In this document: one piece after another, positions 10,398 to 20,183 of the stretch
Layout: every line of letters begins with the position of its first letter
How positions within the stretch are numbered: the first letter of the stretch is position 1
Source of the DNA: Reticulitermes speratus
Taxonomy: Eukaryota > Arthropoda > Insecta > Blattodea > Rhinotermitidae
NCBI GenBank assembly: GCA_021186555.1
Contig: JAJKFL010000011.1
Location: 32,351,611-32,415,610, forward strand
Direction: 5' to 3'
DNA: 64,000 nt
Notes under the pieces: model-generated
What the model was told of the DNA's origin: nothing
Database searches by the model: none
Seen by the model: the letters and a program-made list of their open reading frames with translations, nothing else
Translations under genes and position numbers: made by a program

Positions 10398-11175
10398 TAA
10401 ATGCCTTTAGCTTTGAGAAAGCCGTATTTTCAGCCTAGACACCATAACAGGAAGGCATACAAAGTAACCCAATGTTTACATCAACCGAAAAATCAGGGCT
10501 GGTAGTAAAGTTGGGATTTTTCACAGGTAACTGAATGAACCAGTAAACTCAAGTTGCTATAGATCTGCCAACAGCTGGCTCGTTGTACGTTGCACTCATA
10601 CAACAGACATTAAATTGTAAATTACGTTTCAAATTACTATAAAAATATTTTCTTTTCGATCACGTTATGTACACGATTCTGTTTTGTTTGTTTCTCTGTT
10701 TTGTTTATTTAATTTCTTTAATTACAACCAACTTTAAAAAAAACAGTGATCAACACTGGATGGGATTTAAACAGCCAAATACTGGTCCAAAAAAGGTGCG
10801 GTAAATTTAAATACCCACATTTATTGACTTACCGCAACTACGACACTGAGTCTGACGTCAAAAGACTAATAAATTTTATTTATTAATTATTATTAATTAA
10901 TTATTAATTAATATTAAATATTATTAATAGATTTTATTCACATAAAGGGCATTCAGCATATGATAAGTTTCTGTCGAATATGATACGTTTCCCATAACCG
11001 TATCCAGTTCGTATTTCTCTAGTGATAATTGGCACAGCGCGCGTTATTTGTGTGTTGTTTTTGCAACCTGCTAGGATATATCACTGGCATTCATTGGGTT
11101 AGTAAGATAATCACATCAGATTAATTTTCATCTATTCTTCGCTACATTCCACAGATTTAATTCCATTACTGTAGA
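10398..11175. other. Unassigned AT-rich sequence
   Basis: A very AT-rich stretch with TTAATTA repeats lies at about 10865-10940. Nothing else is recognised. Confidence 0.4.
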
Positions 11176-11179
11176 CGGT

Positions 11180-12749
11180 AAATTTATCATAGTAGAAACC
11201 TTGAGTGAAGTTTCACCCGGACAGTAGTAATATAAATTTATCACAGTAGAGACCTTGAGAGAAGTTTCACCCGGACACTAGTAATATAAATTGATCATAG
11301 TAGAGACCTTGAGTGAAGTTTCACCCGGACACTAGTAATATAAATTTATCATAGTACAGACCTTGAGTGAAGTTTCACCCGGACAGTAGTAATATAAATG
11401 TATCATAGTAGAGACCTTGAGTGAAGTTTCACCCGGACACTAGTAATATAAATTTATCATAGTAGAGACCTTGAGAGAAGTTTCAACCGGACACTAGTAA
11501 TATAAATGTATCATAGTAGAGACCTTGAGTGAAGTTTCACCCGGACACTAGTAATATAAATTTATCATAGTAGAGACCTTGAGTGAAGTTTCACCCGGAC
11601 ACTAGTAATATAAATTTATCATAGTAGAGACCTTGAGTGAAGTTTCACCCGGACACTAGTAATATAAATGTATCATAGTACAGACCTTGAGTGAAGTTTC
11701 ACCCGGACACCAGTAATATAAATTTATCATAGTAGAGACCTTGAGTGAAGTTTCACCCGGACACTAGTAATATAAATTTATCATAGTAGAGACCTTGAGT
11801 GAAGTTTCACCCGGACACTAGTAATATAAATTTATCATAGTAGAGACCTTGAGTGAAGTTTCACCCGGACACTAGTAATATAAATTTATCATAGTAGAGA
11901 CCTTGAGTGAAGTTTCACCCGGACAGTAGTAATATAAATTTATCATAGTAGAGACCTTAAGTGAAGTTTCACCCGGACACTAGTAATATAAATTTATCAT
12001 AGTAGAGACCTTGAGTGAAGTTTCACCCGGACACTAGTAATATAAATTTATCATAGTAGAGACCTTGAGTGAAGTTTCACCCGGACACCAGTAATATAAA
12101 TTTATCATAGTAGAGACCTTGAGTGAAGTTTCACCCGGACAGTAGTAATATAAATTTATCATAGTAGAGACCTTGAGTGAAGTTTCACCCGGACACTAGT
12201 AATATAAATTTATCATAGTAGAGACCTTGAGTGAAGTTTCACCCGGACACCAGTAATATAAATTTATCATAGTAGAGACCTTGAGTGAAGTTTCACCCGG
12301 ACAGTAGTAATATAAATTTATCATAGTAGAGACCTGGAGTGAAGTTTCACCCGGACACTAGTAATATAAATTTATCATAGTAGAGACCTTGAGTGAAGTT
12401 TCACCCGGACACTAGTAATATAAATTTATCATAGTAGAGACCTTGAGTGAAGTTTCACCCGGACAGTAGTAATATAAATTTATCATAGTAGAGACCTGGA
12501 GTGAAGTTTCACCCGGACACTAGTAATATAAATTTATCATAGTAGAGACCTTGAGTGAAGTTTCACCAGGACACCTGTAATATAAATTTATCATAGTAGA
12601 GACCTTGAGAGAAGTTTCACCCGGACACTAGTAATATAAATTTATCATAGTAGAGACCTTGAGTGAAGTTTCACCCGGACACTAGTAATATAAATTTATC
12701 ATAGTAGAGACCTTGAGTGAAGTTTCATCCGGCCACTAGTAATATAAAT
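11180..12749. repeat. 54-bp satellite array, about 29 copies
   Basis: The unit is AAATTTATCATAGTAGAGAC, CTTGAGTGAAGTTTCACCCG, GACACTAGTAATAT. Period was counted directly: GTAATA at 11227, 11281 and 11335. Units differ at few positions (CAGT or CACT, GAGA or GAGT, CTGG or CTTG), and the variants are scattered along the array. It ends in ATAAAT before unrelated sequence. Confidence 0.98.
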
Positions 12750-13294
12750 CCCGTGCTTGGAAATATCGTGATTAAACGCGCTGCGGTACAAGAAATGAGA
12801 CAACCACACAGATTTGTAGTCACACTAACTGAGTTACTGACGGTGAATAATCAACACAAAGCCGGACAGGAATGGCCGGAGCACCACAAAGTGTCTGCAC
12901 TGGGGCAGAAGGCAGAATGCTGCTTTATCGGGCCAATCACAAGGTAATAAATATGTAACCACAGGATGATTAGCCCTTTGAAGCCTGAAGTACGTGCAAA
13001 TAATATCAGCTCGTGACTTACAGAAGACAACCAATGTGCCACCATTACAAAGCCCAGTCACTTAATACTGTTCGCAGAATCGATAGCTCGATATTGCCCG
13101 GTTCATACGAAACGTATCAAAATATTATGTCGGCAAAATGTAGTTTTAAAGGTCAAATCAGGTGGTACACAAGCACTATTGTAACCAATGTGCATTAAAG
13201 GTATTCAGATTTATGTTATCTTTAAAGTCTGTAATTGCATTACTTCAAAATCTAGAGGATAATATTAAATTAGATCTTCAGGAAATAGTAACAA
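12750..13294. other. Unassigned sequence
   Basis: No gene or repeat is firmly recognised. GATTAGCCCTTTGAAGCC at about 12966 resembles an end of the TTAA-type MITEs, without a partner. Confidence 0.3.
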
Positions 13295-13460
13295 AGGATG
13301 TGGATTGGATTCAGCTGGCTGAGGACAAAGACCAGTAGCGGGCTCTTGGTGACTACGGTACTGAACCTTTGGGTTCCATAAAATACGGGGAATTTCTTGA
13401 ATAGCTGTTCAACTATCAGGTTCTCGAGAAGGGTTCGGTTCCTTGGAATAGGTCAGTCAC
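13295..13460 (+). mobile_element. LINE family 1, 3' end remnant
   Basis: GGATTGGATTCAGCTGGCTG, AAGACCAGTAGCGGGCTCT, GGTTCCATAAAATACGGGG and AATTTCTTGAATAGC follow the order of the LINE 1 3' end, with substitutions and no (TTAG)n tail. Confidence 0.75.
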
Positions 13461-13968
13461 AGAACAAGCAGGTGGTCGATGTAAGGTTTTATATAATGTG
13501 TGTGCTCACAGGTCTTTAACACACGTTAACTACAGAGTGTCCTGTTTACCGTGTCCCCGAGAACGGCAGCTTTATCGTACAGAAAGCCTGCATCCGCCGG
13601 GACAACCCGTGACAGTTGCCGTGATCGGGGACAAGATAAAAGGGACAACCTCTTAAGTACCGCATGAAGTAACTATTAGTTATTTTATGTATTACCTATT
13701 TAACACAATGTATTGTGGTCAAATCTAAAAGCTACCATTTCAGATTACAAATATATTTTTCGCATATATTGAAGCTGTATATATTTTAGAAATGAAAGTA
13801 TTTTGTAATTTTAACCTGTAAGTTGCGAGGTAATTTACAACATATTATGATGCTCTATAGCGCTCCTGATGCACTAGAAAGTAAAAAGATCCCTCTGATG
13901 GCACATGAGGCCAAAACGCCTAATGCTGATACGTGTAAAGTGTTGATGGTTTCATGAAAATTAAATTA
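13461..13968. other. Unassigned AT-rich sequence
   Basis: CTGATGGCACATGAGGCC then AAAACG near 13896 may be a decayed ribozyme-like core. Otherwise nothing is recognised. Confidence 0.3.
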
Positions 13969-14153
13969 CAGTCGATCCCGGTTATAACGACGTCGGTTTA
14001 TACGACACCTCGCCTATAACATCAGATATTCTGCGGTACCAATTAATTCCTCACTGTTAACCATAACATTATACTCCTCGGTTATAACAACACTCGTTTA
14101 TAACGACACAAAATATTCGGTCCCTTTCAAGACGTTATAACCGAGTTCGACTG
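13969..14153 (+). mobile_element. pogo/Tigger-like MITE, 185 bp
   Basis: It starts CAGTCGATCCCGGTTATAAC and ends GTTATAACCGAGTTCGACTG, giving terminal inverted repeats of about 20 bp, preceded by TA. The interior has TATACTCCTCGGTTATAAC and CACTCGTTTATAACGACA, so the terminal motif also recurs inside. Four related copies lie at 39.4, 45.8, 49.9 and 57.3 kb. Confidence 0.88.
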
Positions 14154-14310
14154 TGCGTAATTTCCAAATTGCTGTGCGTACATAAAACGCGGACGCGATG
14201 GAAAATAAAAAAGAGGAAGCGTTTATACGATATGGGCTATATGACTCCAAAAATAAGTAAAGAAACAAGGTTTTGTTTAACATTCTCTGGCTGAAGTTTA
14301 TCACGGGCTA

Positions 14311-14315
<5 letters not shown>

Positions 14316-14354
<39 letters not shown>
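14316..14354. repeat. (CT)n microsatellite
   Basis: An uninterrupted CT dinucleotide tract of about 38 bp. Confidence 0.95.
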
Positions 14355-14358
<4 letters not shown>

Positions 14359-14404
14359 CATTCAACACACAGCTGCTGTGTCAGTATTACTGGAATGTGT
14401 GTGT

Positions 14405-14481
14405 GTGTATGTATGTATGTATGTATGTATGTATGTATGTATGTATGTATGTATGTATGTATGTATGTATGTATGTATGTA
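14405..14481. repeat. (GTAT)n microsatellite
   Basis: About 19 GTAT units abut directly on the TA at the left end of the palindromic MITE. Confidence 0.95.
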
Positions 14482-14561
14482 CAGGGTATACACAAAAGAA
14501 TGGTGCGGTTTCAATACTTTTCACTATTGAAACCGCACCATTCTTTTGTGTATACTCTGTA
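14480..14561. mobile_element. 82-bp palindromic MITE, copy 1
   Basis: Each half contains ACAAAAGAATGGTGCGGTTT and its reverse complement. Termini are TACAGGGTATAC and GTATACTCTGTA, with TA at each edge as expected for Tc1/mariner-type insertion. The central loop is only about 10 bp. A second copy is at 36.26 kb. Confidence 0.93.
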
Positions 14562-14753
14562 TAAATAATACGTGGACACTGAACTTGTACAGCTGTTTGC
14601 CTAGACTTTCGCCTGTGCTTATTTCCACACGTTCTGCATCATTAATCTCTGTCACATGGTGCAATTTACATAATTCAAAAGCCGTCTGCAGTAATGTAAA
14701 TGCAAAATTGGCCCTGTGCGTAATTAGGCATCACGCCACGAAGAAGTAACGGA

Positions 14754-15012
14754 GCTGGAGGTGTATAGTTCCACTTTATGTCATCCTGGGTACTAGATAG
14801 ATGGTAGTGGTCAGCTTCAGCGCCCCGACCGCACTAACCCTTGGGAAACGGTTCCCGGTTTCCATCGGATTTGGGAAGCTGGGTGGGGCCCAGAGCAAGT
14901 CTCGACGCGCCTGCACAAATCTGACCTTGCCAAGAATCGAATCCTGGTCTCCCAGTCACTTGTCCGGTCACTAGATACAGTGACCTCCGCGTACCTGTGC
15001 ACGGGAAAGTCA
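14754..15012 (-). mobile_element. SINE family A, diverged variant
   Basis: In reverse complement the body blocks appear in order: GGTACTAGAT, CCCCGACCGC, AAGCTGGGTGGGGCCCAG and a B-box-like AAGAATCGAATCCTGG. The head is degraded (CACTAGATACAGTGACC). Confidence 0.7.
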
Positions 15013-15072
15013 CGTGGTGGGAGAAAGGGGCATAGCTGCACTGATTGCTAACCTCGGCAATAGTTAGAGTTA

Positions 15073-15420
15073 TCACGCTCCAGCCGCTTTATTCCCTGGG
15101 AAGAACCCTTGGGTTCCCATTGAACAGGACGCTGGGTGAGATCTGCATGGCTTGCTTTCTTTCTTTCTTTCTTTCCTACTCGGACTCTTGACCCGTGAAG
15201 ATGGAACCGACACGTCGTCCCGAAACGTCGGTGAACAATTACCACACGACGCCGCGTAATATCCCAGAAGAGCGCAGATCCCATCAACATCGCGGCGGAA
15301 GCCTGAAATCAAGGAGTCTGGGTAGGCTCCAAAGCCAGTCTGGACGTTTCGTGAGGTGCAAAATCTATTTCCCTTGCTGGCAATCAAACTCATTACATAA
15401 AGAAGCACATCGACTGCATC
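15073..15420 (-). mobile_element. SINE family A, interrupted by a ribozyme-like element
   Basis: Body sequence up to CAGGACGCTGGGTGAG (about 15141) resumes after the insert as TCTGGGTAGGCTCCAAAGCC (about 15319) and continues to about 15420. The GCTGGGTGAG/TCTGGGTAGG overlap at the two edges looks like a short, imperfect target duplication. Confidence 0.65.
15142..15315 (+). repeat. Ribozyme-like element inserted in a SINE
   Basis: It starts at a (CTTT)n tract (15155-15174), then CTCGGACTCTTGACCC, GTGAAGATGG, ACGTCGTCCCGAAACGTCGG, a GGTGAACAATTACC hairpin and CGACGCCGCGTAATATCCC. It ends with GGCGGAAGCCTGAAATC. The same ends are seen at 41.9, 35.6 and 52.4 kb. Confidence 0.65.
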
Positions 15421-15459
15421 TGCTGTGAATGAATAAACACGTCTTAAGGTTATAATCTT

Positions 15460-15625
15460 CTGGGGTCTGACGCAGGGTGGTTTTATAGGTTAGTACTGAT
15501 GTTTCGGAGGAACCTGCTGCATCAGTCTTTAGGACCTAAAAATTACGTGAGAGTTTCCTACAAAACTTTAGTCCCTATCTACCAAACTACACGGTGTCAT
15601 ATCTCAGAAGACCATATCTCGTTAC
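15460..15625. repeat. Degenerate ribozyme-like inverted pair
   Basis: The left part is GATGTTTCGGAGGAACC, then CATCAGTCTTTAGG, the reverse complement of a decayed core. The right part is CTACCAAACTACACGGTGTC then ATATCTCAGAAG, the family's outer block. Confidence 0.45.
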
Positions 15626-16294
15626 CCCCGCCAGTGGTAACGCACTGTACCACTTTGCCTCCACAGAGATAGTTCTTAACCGACAACACTGCATACGGCC
15701 ATATTTTACTGAAATTCGTTCCTGACGCGATTTTATCACAGCCCTCCCGTGTTAACCGCACGAGGGTGATCGACACGTCACATTAATGGGGGTTTCTCTG
15801 CGGAAGGAAACGATTTTACCCCCACATTTAGAGACTTTTAAATGTTTACCACATTTGTTTGCTTTAAACGCACACCACATGTCTTCCACAGTTCAGTGTT
15901 TTAACATCTCACCCCTAAGTCATTTTGTTGTTAAAATGATAATAAGTTTATATTAGACATTTTGCTTGAAGGATTTCGATTCAGATCCTGCTGAAGGCGA
16001 AAACAGGGTGTTTGTTTTTACAACCAGTTGAGCGGACGAAGCACACCTATTAAAGTAGTAATGTTTAATGCATCGAATGTGTTTGAAGTTATTCGAAGAA
16101 AATGAGAGCAATATGGCCGTCGAATCCATAAAGGCACTAAGGCCTATATATAAAACAGACAGGAACTGGAAGCACAGTAAGACTTGACGGACGTAATATA
16201 TACCAGATTAAAAGGTGCCATGAATGTCGTTATTTTAAGACCGTGAAGAATAATGATGTGTGAGATGAAGGAACAGAGGAGCAGTAACTTGGCA
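15626..16294. other. Unassigned sequence
   Basis: No repeat family, gene or RNA gene could be supported. Confidence 0.4.
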
Positions 16295-16525
16295 CTTGGC
16301 ACTAGATGGAGGTGAATGGTTGGTTTCACGCCCCGGCCGCTTTACTACCAGCGAATAGCTTCCCAATACCCATTGGACAAGAAGCTGGATGGTTCCCAGA
16401 GTCGGTCTGGACGTTCTGCAGAAGAAACAATATTTTGCCCCTGCCGGGAATCAATCCCCGAATCGTCCAGCCCGTGGCTTAGTCACTGTATTGACTACGG
16501 TATTCAGGCTGTGGCCCTTTATAGT
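16295..16525 (-). mobile_element. SINE family A, diverged
   Basis: Blocks in reverse complement: GGCACTAGATGGAGGTG, CGCCCCGGCCGCTTTAC, CAGAGTCGGTCTGGACG, a B-box region CGGGAATCAATCCCCG, then GTCCAGCCCGTGG and an A-box remnant. Confidence 0.75.
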
Positions 16526-16980
16526 CTGGTATAAATCTACCGAAGTTCCGTGACTAATTCTGACGTCAACATTGTGGTACAAACATTTTGGGAGAACATA
16601 CTGTCCTGGCATCCTGGAGATGGAATCGATGTGTTCCTCCACATCTTTAGCACCAACCTTCCGGACAACACGGGGTCAACCAGAACACCACAACATGAAT
16701 CGTCAACGTCCTGAAAACCTCCACTCAAATAGTAGTGATGAGAGAATTACCAGTGGTGAACAGACAAGGACATGGAAGATCTCGGTCGCAGCTTATCTCA
16801 AGGACCTGTCCAGCTTCATTCTTTGACTTCTGTGACAGAACTATTAACTGCCATAGAAATTCATGAGAACCCAATTTAACATAATTATAAGAAAAGACAA
16901 ATATTTCAGTCGTTAATTTCATATTCGCCTTAGCATTAGACAGGTTCCGTTAATTAGAGGTCATTTTATAATATTTTCTT
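16526..16980. other. Unassigned sequence
   Basis: Overlapping short frames of 62-84 codons on both strands have no recognised motif and no splice context that I trust. Confidence 0.35.
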
Positions 16981-17230
16981 CCCATGGCGCAACAGCCCCT
17001 AGTGGCCAGGGCCTCCTTATTACCGAGGCTTCGCCATCACACTCAGACACACCACACTCGCTAGGACTCCTCTGGACGAGTGATCAGCCCGACGCAGAGA
17101 CCTGTACCTGACAACACACAACAAACACAACACAAACATCCATGCCCCCGGCGGGATTCGAACCCACAATTCCAGCAAGCGAACGGCCGCAGACTCACGC
17201 CTGAGACCGCACGGCCACTGGGATCGGCCA
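16981..17230 (-). mobile_element. SINE family C, basic form
   Basis: It runs from CCCATGGCGCAACAGCCCC through CTAGGACTCCTCTGGACGAG and GGCGGGATTCGAACCC to GACCGCACGGCCACTGGGATC. There is no extra internal module. Confidence 0.88.
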
Positions 17231-17514
17231 TTGTATAATAATTTATCAAGATATTCTCAGAACAGGAGTTTTTTCCATAAAGGCAAGGTTGTCTTTAATC
17301 CGGGTTTCATTTCACACAGGTGTTCGGCAGAGTGTTACGTTATGATGATAAACGAGCCTAAAATAACTGGCAACCGGTAGTTGTCAGATAAATTAATGAC
17401 CCTATATGTACGCTTTAAATGGATGATATTACTGCGTGTCTCACTAAAGTAGTATTTTATTGTTTCTGCCTGTTACATGTTTGACTTACACCAAACAGTC
17501 AGTCCGTACGGTAA

Positions 17515-17905
17515 TACAGTGTGTCCACAAAGTCCCTTCGGGGTTTTGAAAAATTGTGGCGCGCAAACAAATTGAGCTAGCCACATGCGGTTTGCGGCAG
17601 ATTACAGTGAAACTCTGGAAGTTTTTTACTGACCTCAGTACACCTCGATGTGGGCTCCCTTGGTAGCACGGAGAGCGTCCAGACGATATTCGAGCTCTTG
17701 CCATGTTCTGTGGAGCATGTCCGCTGGAATAGCCGAGATCGCATTCCTGATACGGGTCTTCAGGTCATCAAGTCATCTGTTGGCGGCAAAAAAAAAAACT
17801 TCCAGAGTTTCACTGTAATCTGCCGCAAACCGCATGTGGCTAGCTCAATTTGTTTGCGCGCCACAATTTTTCAAAACCCCGAAGGGACTTTGTGGACACA
17901 CTGTA
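17515..17905 (-). mobile_element. Mariner-like element with internal deletion and long inverted repeats, 391 bp
   Basis: The ends are TACAGTGTGTCCACAAAGTC and its complement, with TA duplicated. The terminal inverted repeats are about 110 bp, running to TCTGGAAGTTTTTT on the left and its complement near 17788. Only the last part of a transposase remains between them (17635-17769, minus). It could mobilise only with transposase supplied in trans. Confidence 0.92.
17635..17769 (-). pseudogene. Transposase C-terminal remnant (mariner/IS630 type)
   Basis: Minus-strand translation gives about 45 residues ending ATKGAHIEVY and a stop (TGA at 17637-17635). Just before are DMLHRTWQELEYRLDALR residues. 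This is the usual tail of many insect mariner-type transposases, where ML..W.ELEYRLD.CRAT.GAHIE is typical. An in-frame stop lies a few codons upstream and the catalytic DDE/D region is absent, so no active enzyme is encoded. Family assignment rests on recalled similarity of the tail. Confidence 0.8.
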
Positions 17906-18429
17906 CGTTTCTGCATCTAAAGACCATCATCAGACCATCTGATGTACAAATATCAATTAAAAATGATACAAGAATTGTAGCAATATAAAATTCCGTTTAG
18001 GAAATACAGCTACTTAATATTACGCATTTAAAAACAGGTTGACTACCATTTTCTCGGTCTGTGGATTGGGGGTGGAGGACCGACAGAATGGCCTCCACGA
18101 AACCCCAGTCTTACTGCATGTGATTTCATTTTGTGGGGTTGAGCCACTGTAATAATGTAATTTCAATCTTTAGTTTTTAAAGCTTAATATACTTTTTTAC
18201 ACAATTCACCCCAGAGAGGAAATTTCGATAAAATTGCCTACTATATTGTACCTAATGCCCGGTTTCAATTCTGCTGCCGTGAATGAAACTGTTCAAAACC
18301 GGAAACATGTCAAAAGACTCTCTCCCTCATTAGCCATGATTACTTGGTTTGTGACTGCTGGTGTCCAGATCTATGGGACACGTGTCGGTTAACAGCCAAC
18401 TGAGGGTGTGTGAGAAATGGTGCTGAGGG
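17906..18429. other. Unassigned sequence
   Basis: GAATGGCCTCCACGAAACCC, then TGTGATTTCATTTTGTGGGG near 18110-18140 resembles a degraded transposase-type coding stretch, but I cannot support an assignment. Confidence 0.25.
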
Positions 18430-18704
18430 GAATATGTGCACCTCAGAAAGACGAAGTTACGAGAGGGTGAAGAAAATTATATATTGAGAGCTTCGCATTT
18501 TGCCCTCCTCTCCGTGATGATCAAATCTAAGAAGATTAGCTGCCCCACGTATAAGAGAGGAAATAGAAAACCCCGAAGGAAGAAGACCTCTGGAAAGACA
18601 GGCGTGGGTGGAAGAAAATATATAAAACGAATCGTAAAGCAGTAGATTGTGACAGTGCGGACCGAATACATTTGGCTCAAATATGGACCAGGACTTGGCT
18701 GTTG
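18430..18704 (+). mobile_element. LINE family 1 ORF remnant
   Basis: Reading from 18584 in the frame with in-frame stops gives GRRPLERQAWVEENI, then QCGPNTFGSNMDQDL, aligning with the [15 protein letters not shown] ... AQDRD tail of this LINE family. It is decayed and is cut by a SINE A insertion at 18705. Confidence 0.6.
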
Positions 18705-19006
18705 TGGGCCGGGATAGCGTAGCCGGTATAGCGACTCGCTGCGGGCTGCACGGTCCGGGGATCGTATTCCGTTGGGGGCGAGATTTTCCGCACCCGTCCA
18801 GACCGGCCCTGGGGCCTACCCAGCCTCCTATACAATAGGCACCGAGTCTCTTTCCCGGGGGTAAAGCGGTCGGGGCGTGGAGTTGACCACCCACCATCAT
18901 CTAGTGCCGGGGTTAAAGGAAGAGTACAGCTATACCTCTTCTCCCCCTCTGGGCCTTCATGGCCTGTTACAGGGAGAACTTTACCTTTGCCTGTACTTGG
19001 CTCTTG
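18693..19006 (+). mobile_element. SINE family A, full length with target duplication
   Basis: ACTTGGCTGTTG (18693-18704) and ACTTGGCTCTTG (18995-19006) flank the element with one mismatch. The head reads GCCGGGATAGCGTAGCCGG, with the B box changed to GGATCGTATTCC. The body is complete and ends in CTTTACCTTTGCCTGT. Confidence 0.9.
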
Positions 19007-19127
19007 TTTTATTTATTTTTTTTTTGTGATGAAGGGCCCCGCAGAAGATGCTACAGACGCACCGCAGCCTTGAGGCTTATTGTGCAACACTGTTTTGAGA
19101 TGAGTATTTTCTTCCGTTTTTTCCGTG

Positions 19128-19303
19128 TAATGGAGCACCGGTGGAATTAAATTTACAAGGTAAAACCGAATTACTCGGGGAAAATCTTGTCCCAGTGCCA
19201 CGTTGTACACCACAAATCCCACATAGACTGGCCCGGGATCGAACCCGGGCCTCCGAAGTGAGAGGCCGGCGACTAACCGCCTGAGCCATCGCAAGACCTA
19301 CTT
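19128..19303 (-). mobile_element. SINE family E
   Basis: On the minus strand a tRNA-like head runs from 19303: GCGATGGCTCAGGCGG (A box), then GGCCCGGGTTCGATCCCGGG (B box at about 19232-19248). The body follows, containing the complement of CCCAGTGCCACGTTG and GGAGCACCGGTGGAATT. Confidence 0.8.
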
Positions 19304-19311
19304 GACTTTTT

Positions 19312-19402
19312 TTTACTACGGTAATGAACAAGCGGATTGCACAAAATACGTGGAATTTCGTGACAAATTAAGCGGCCAGTTCTCAAGAAGGACACCTGCT
19401 TC
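19312..19402 (+). mobile_element. LINE family 1, 3' UTR remnant
   Basis: TACGGTAATGAACAAGC, AAAATACGTGGAATTTCGTGA and TTCTCAAGAAGGACACCTGC follow the order of the LINE 1 3' UTR. Confidence 0.6.
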
Positions 19403-19569
19403 GTCGAATGAGTAATTCAGTTACACTCTTTTGTTCAGATCCTTACCCCATGGGTACACCGACGCCACAGTCTTGAGGTGTTAATAGCTTCGTTAAATAA
19501 ATGTACAAATGGACTAACAGCATAAAGAAAATCATATTTCTTGGATGTACCGCAAGATGTTCCTCTTCT

Positions 19570-19607
19570 GACGTTCTCACCAGCCGTAGTGCCGTTCTGA
19601 GAACGTC
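19570..19607. repeat. Short perfect hairpin
   Basis: GACGTTCTCA and TGAGAACGTC form a 10-bp perfect stem around an 18-base loop. No terminator-like U tract follows. The role is unknown. Confidence 0.5.
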
Positions 19608-20183
19608 AGCACGCAATATGAAACCCCTTGAGGACTGAAGGTACGTCCCCTTGTTGTGGAACTTCGATCTCTTAATACGACAGGATCTCTGAATCTCTGG
19701 AGAGACGCATCACTGGCGTTCGGTGCGGACAAGGACAGGTCACAGCGGACCACAGACGCTGTCAGCAGTCTGCTACATGAACGTCAACACATCAATTCAC
19801 TTTCGCGTAGCAAATCGCTTTTAAATTCTAGGTCTACTTCTTAGAGTATGCGTGACATCAGTGTTCGGCTAACAGTGGTTCGCAATTCATATCTCGCAGT
19901 GGTGACGTGAATGGTAGGGGTTGGTGCATGACAAATAAAAAAAGGATTTACGAGTAGGAGACCTGAAACCTACTATCCTGTTGCAAAGACACTTGCAGTT
20001 CTGCAAAGTTGTTAGTGTTACTGTTTCGGTTTTTTACAACTTGAGGCTTCTTTATAGATTCTGCTTGGGCCTAAGCTAAATCTGCCGAGACAAAACCTCG
20101 AAGTTTACTCATTGTTGCCATGTTTCAATTGTTGAATTAAAAAATATTGGATCTTTCCTGTTATAATCCCACCATTCCTGTTA
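19608..20183. other. Unassigned sequence
   Basis: Nothing is recognised between the hairpin and the 41-bp array. Confidence 0.35.

Noticed and set aside
11180-12749. CRISPR array
   Set aside because: The repeat is continuous at 54 bp with no unique spacers, and the setting is eukaryotic. The same applies to the arrays at 6.9, 20.2, 49.1 and 52.6 kb.
14273-14530. 85-codon frame rich in LSLSLS and VCMYVCMY
   Set aside because: Translation of (CT)n and (GTAT)n microsatellites.
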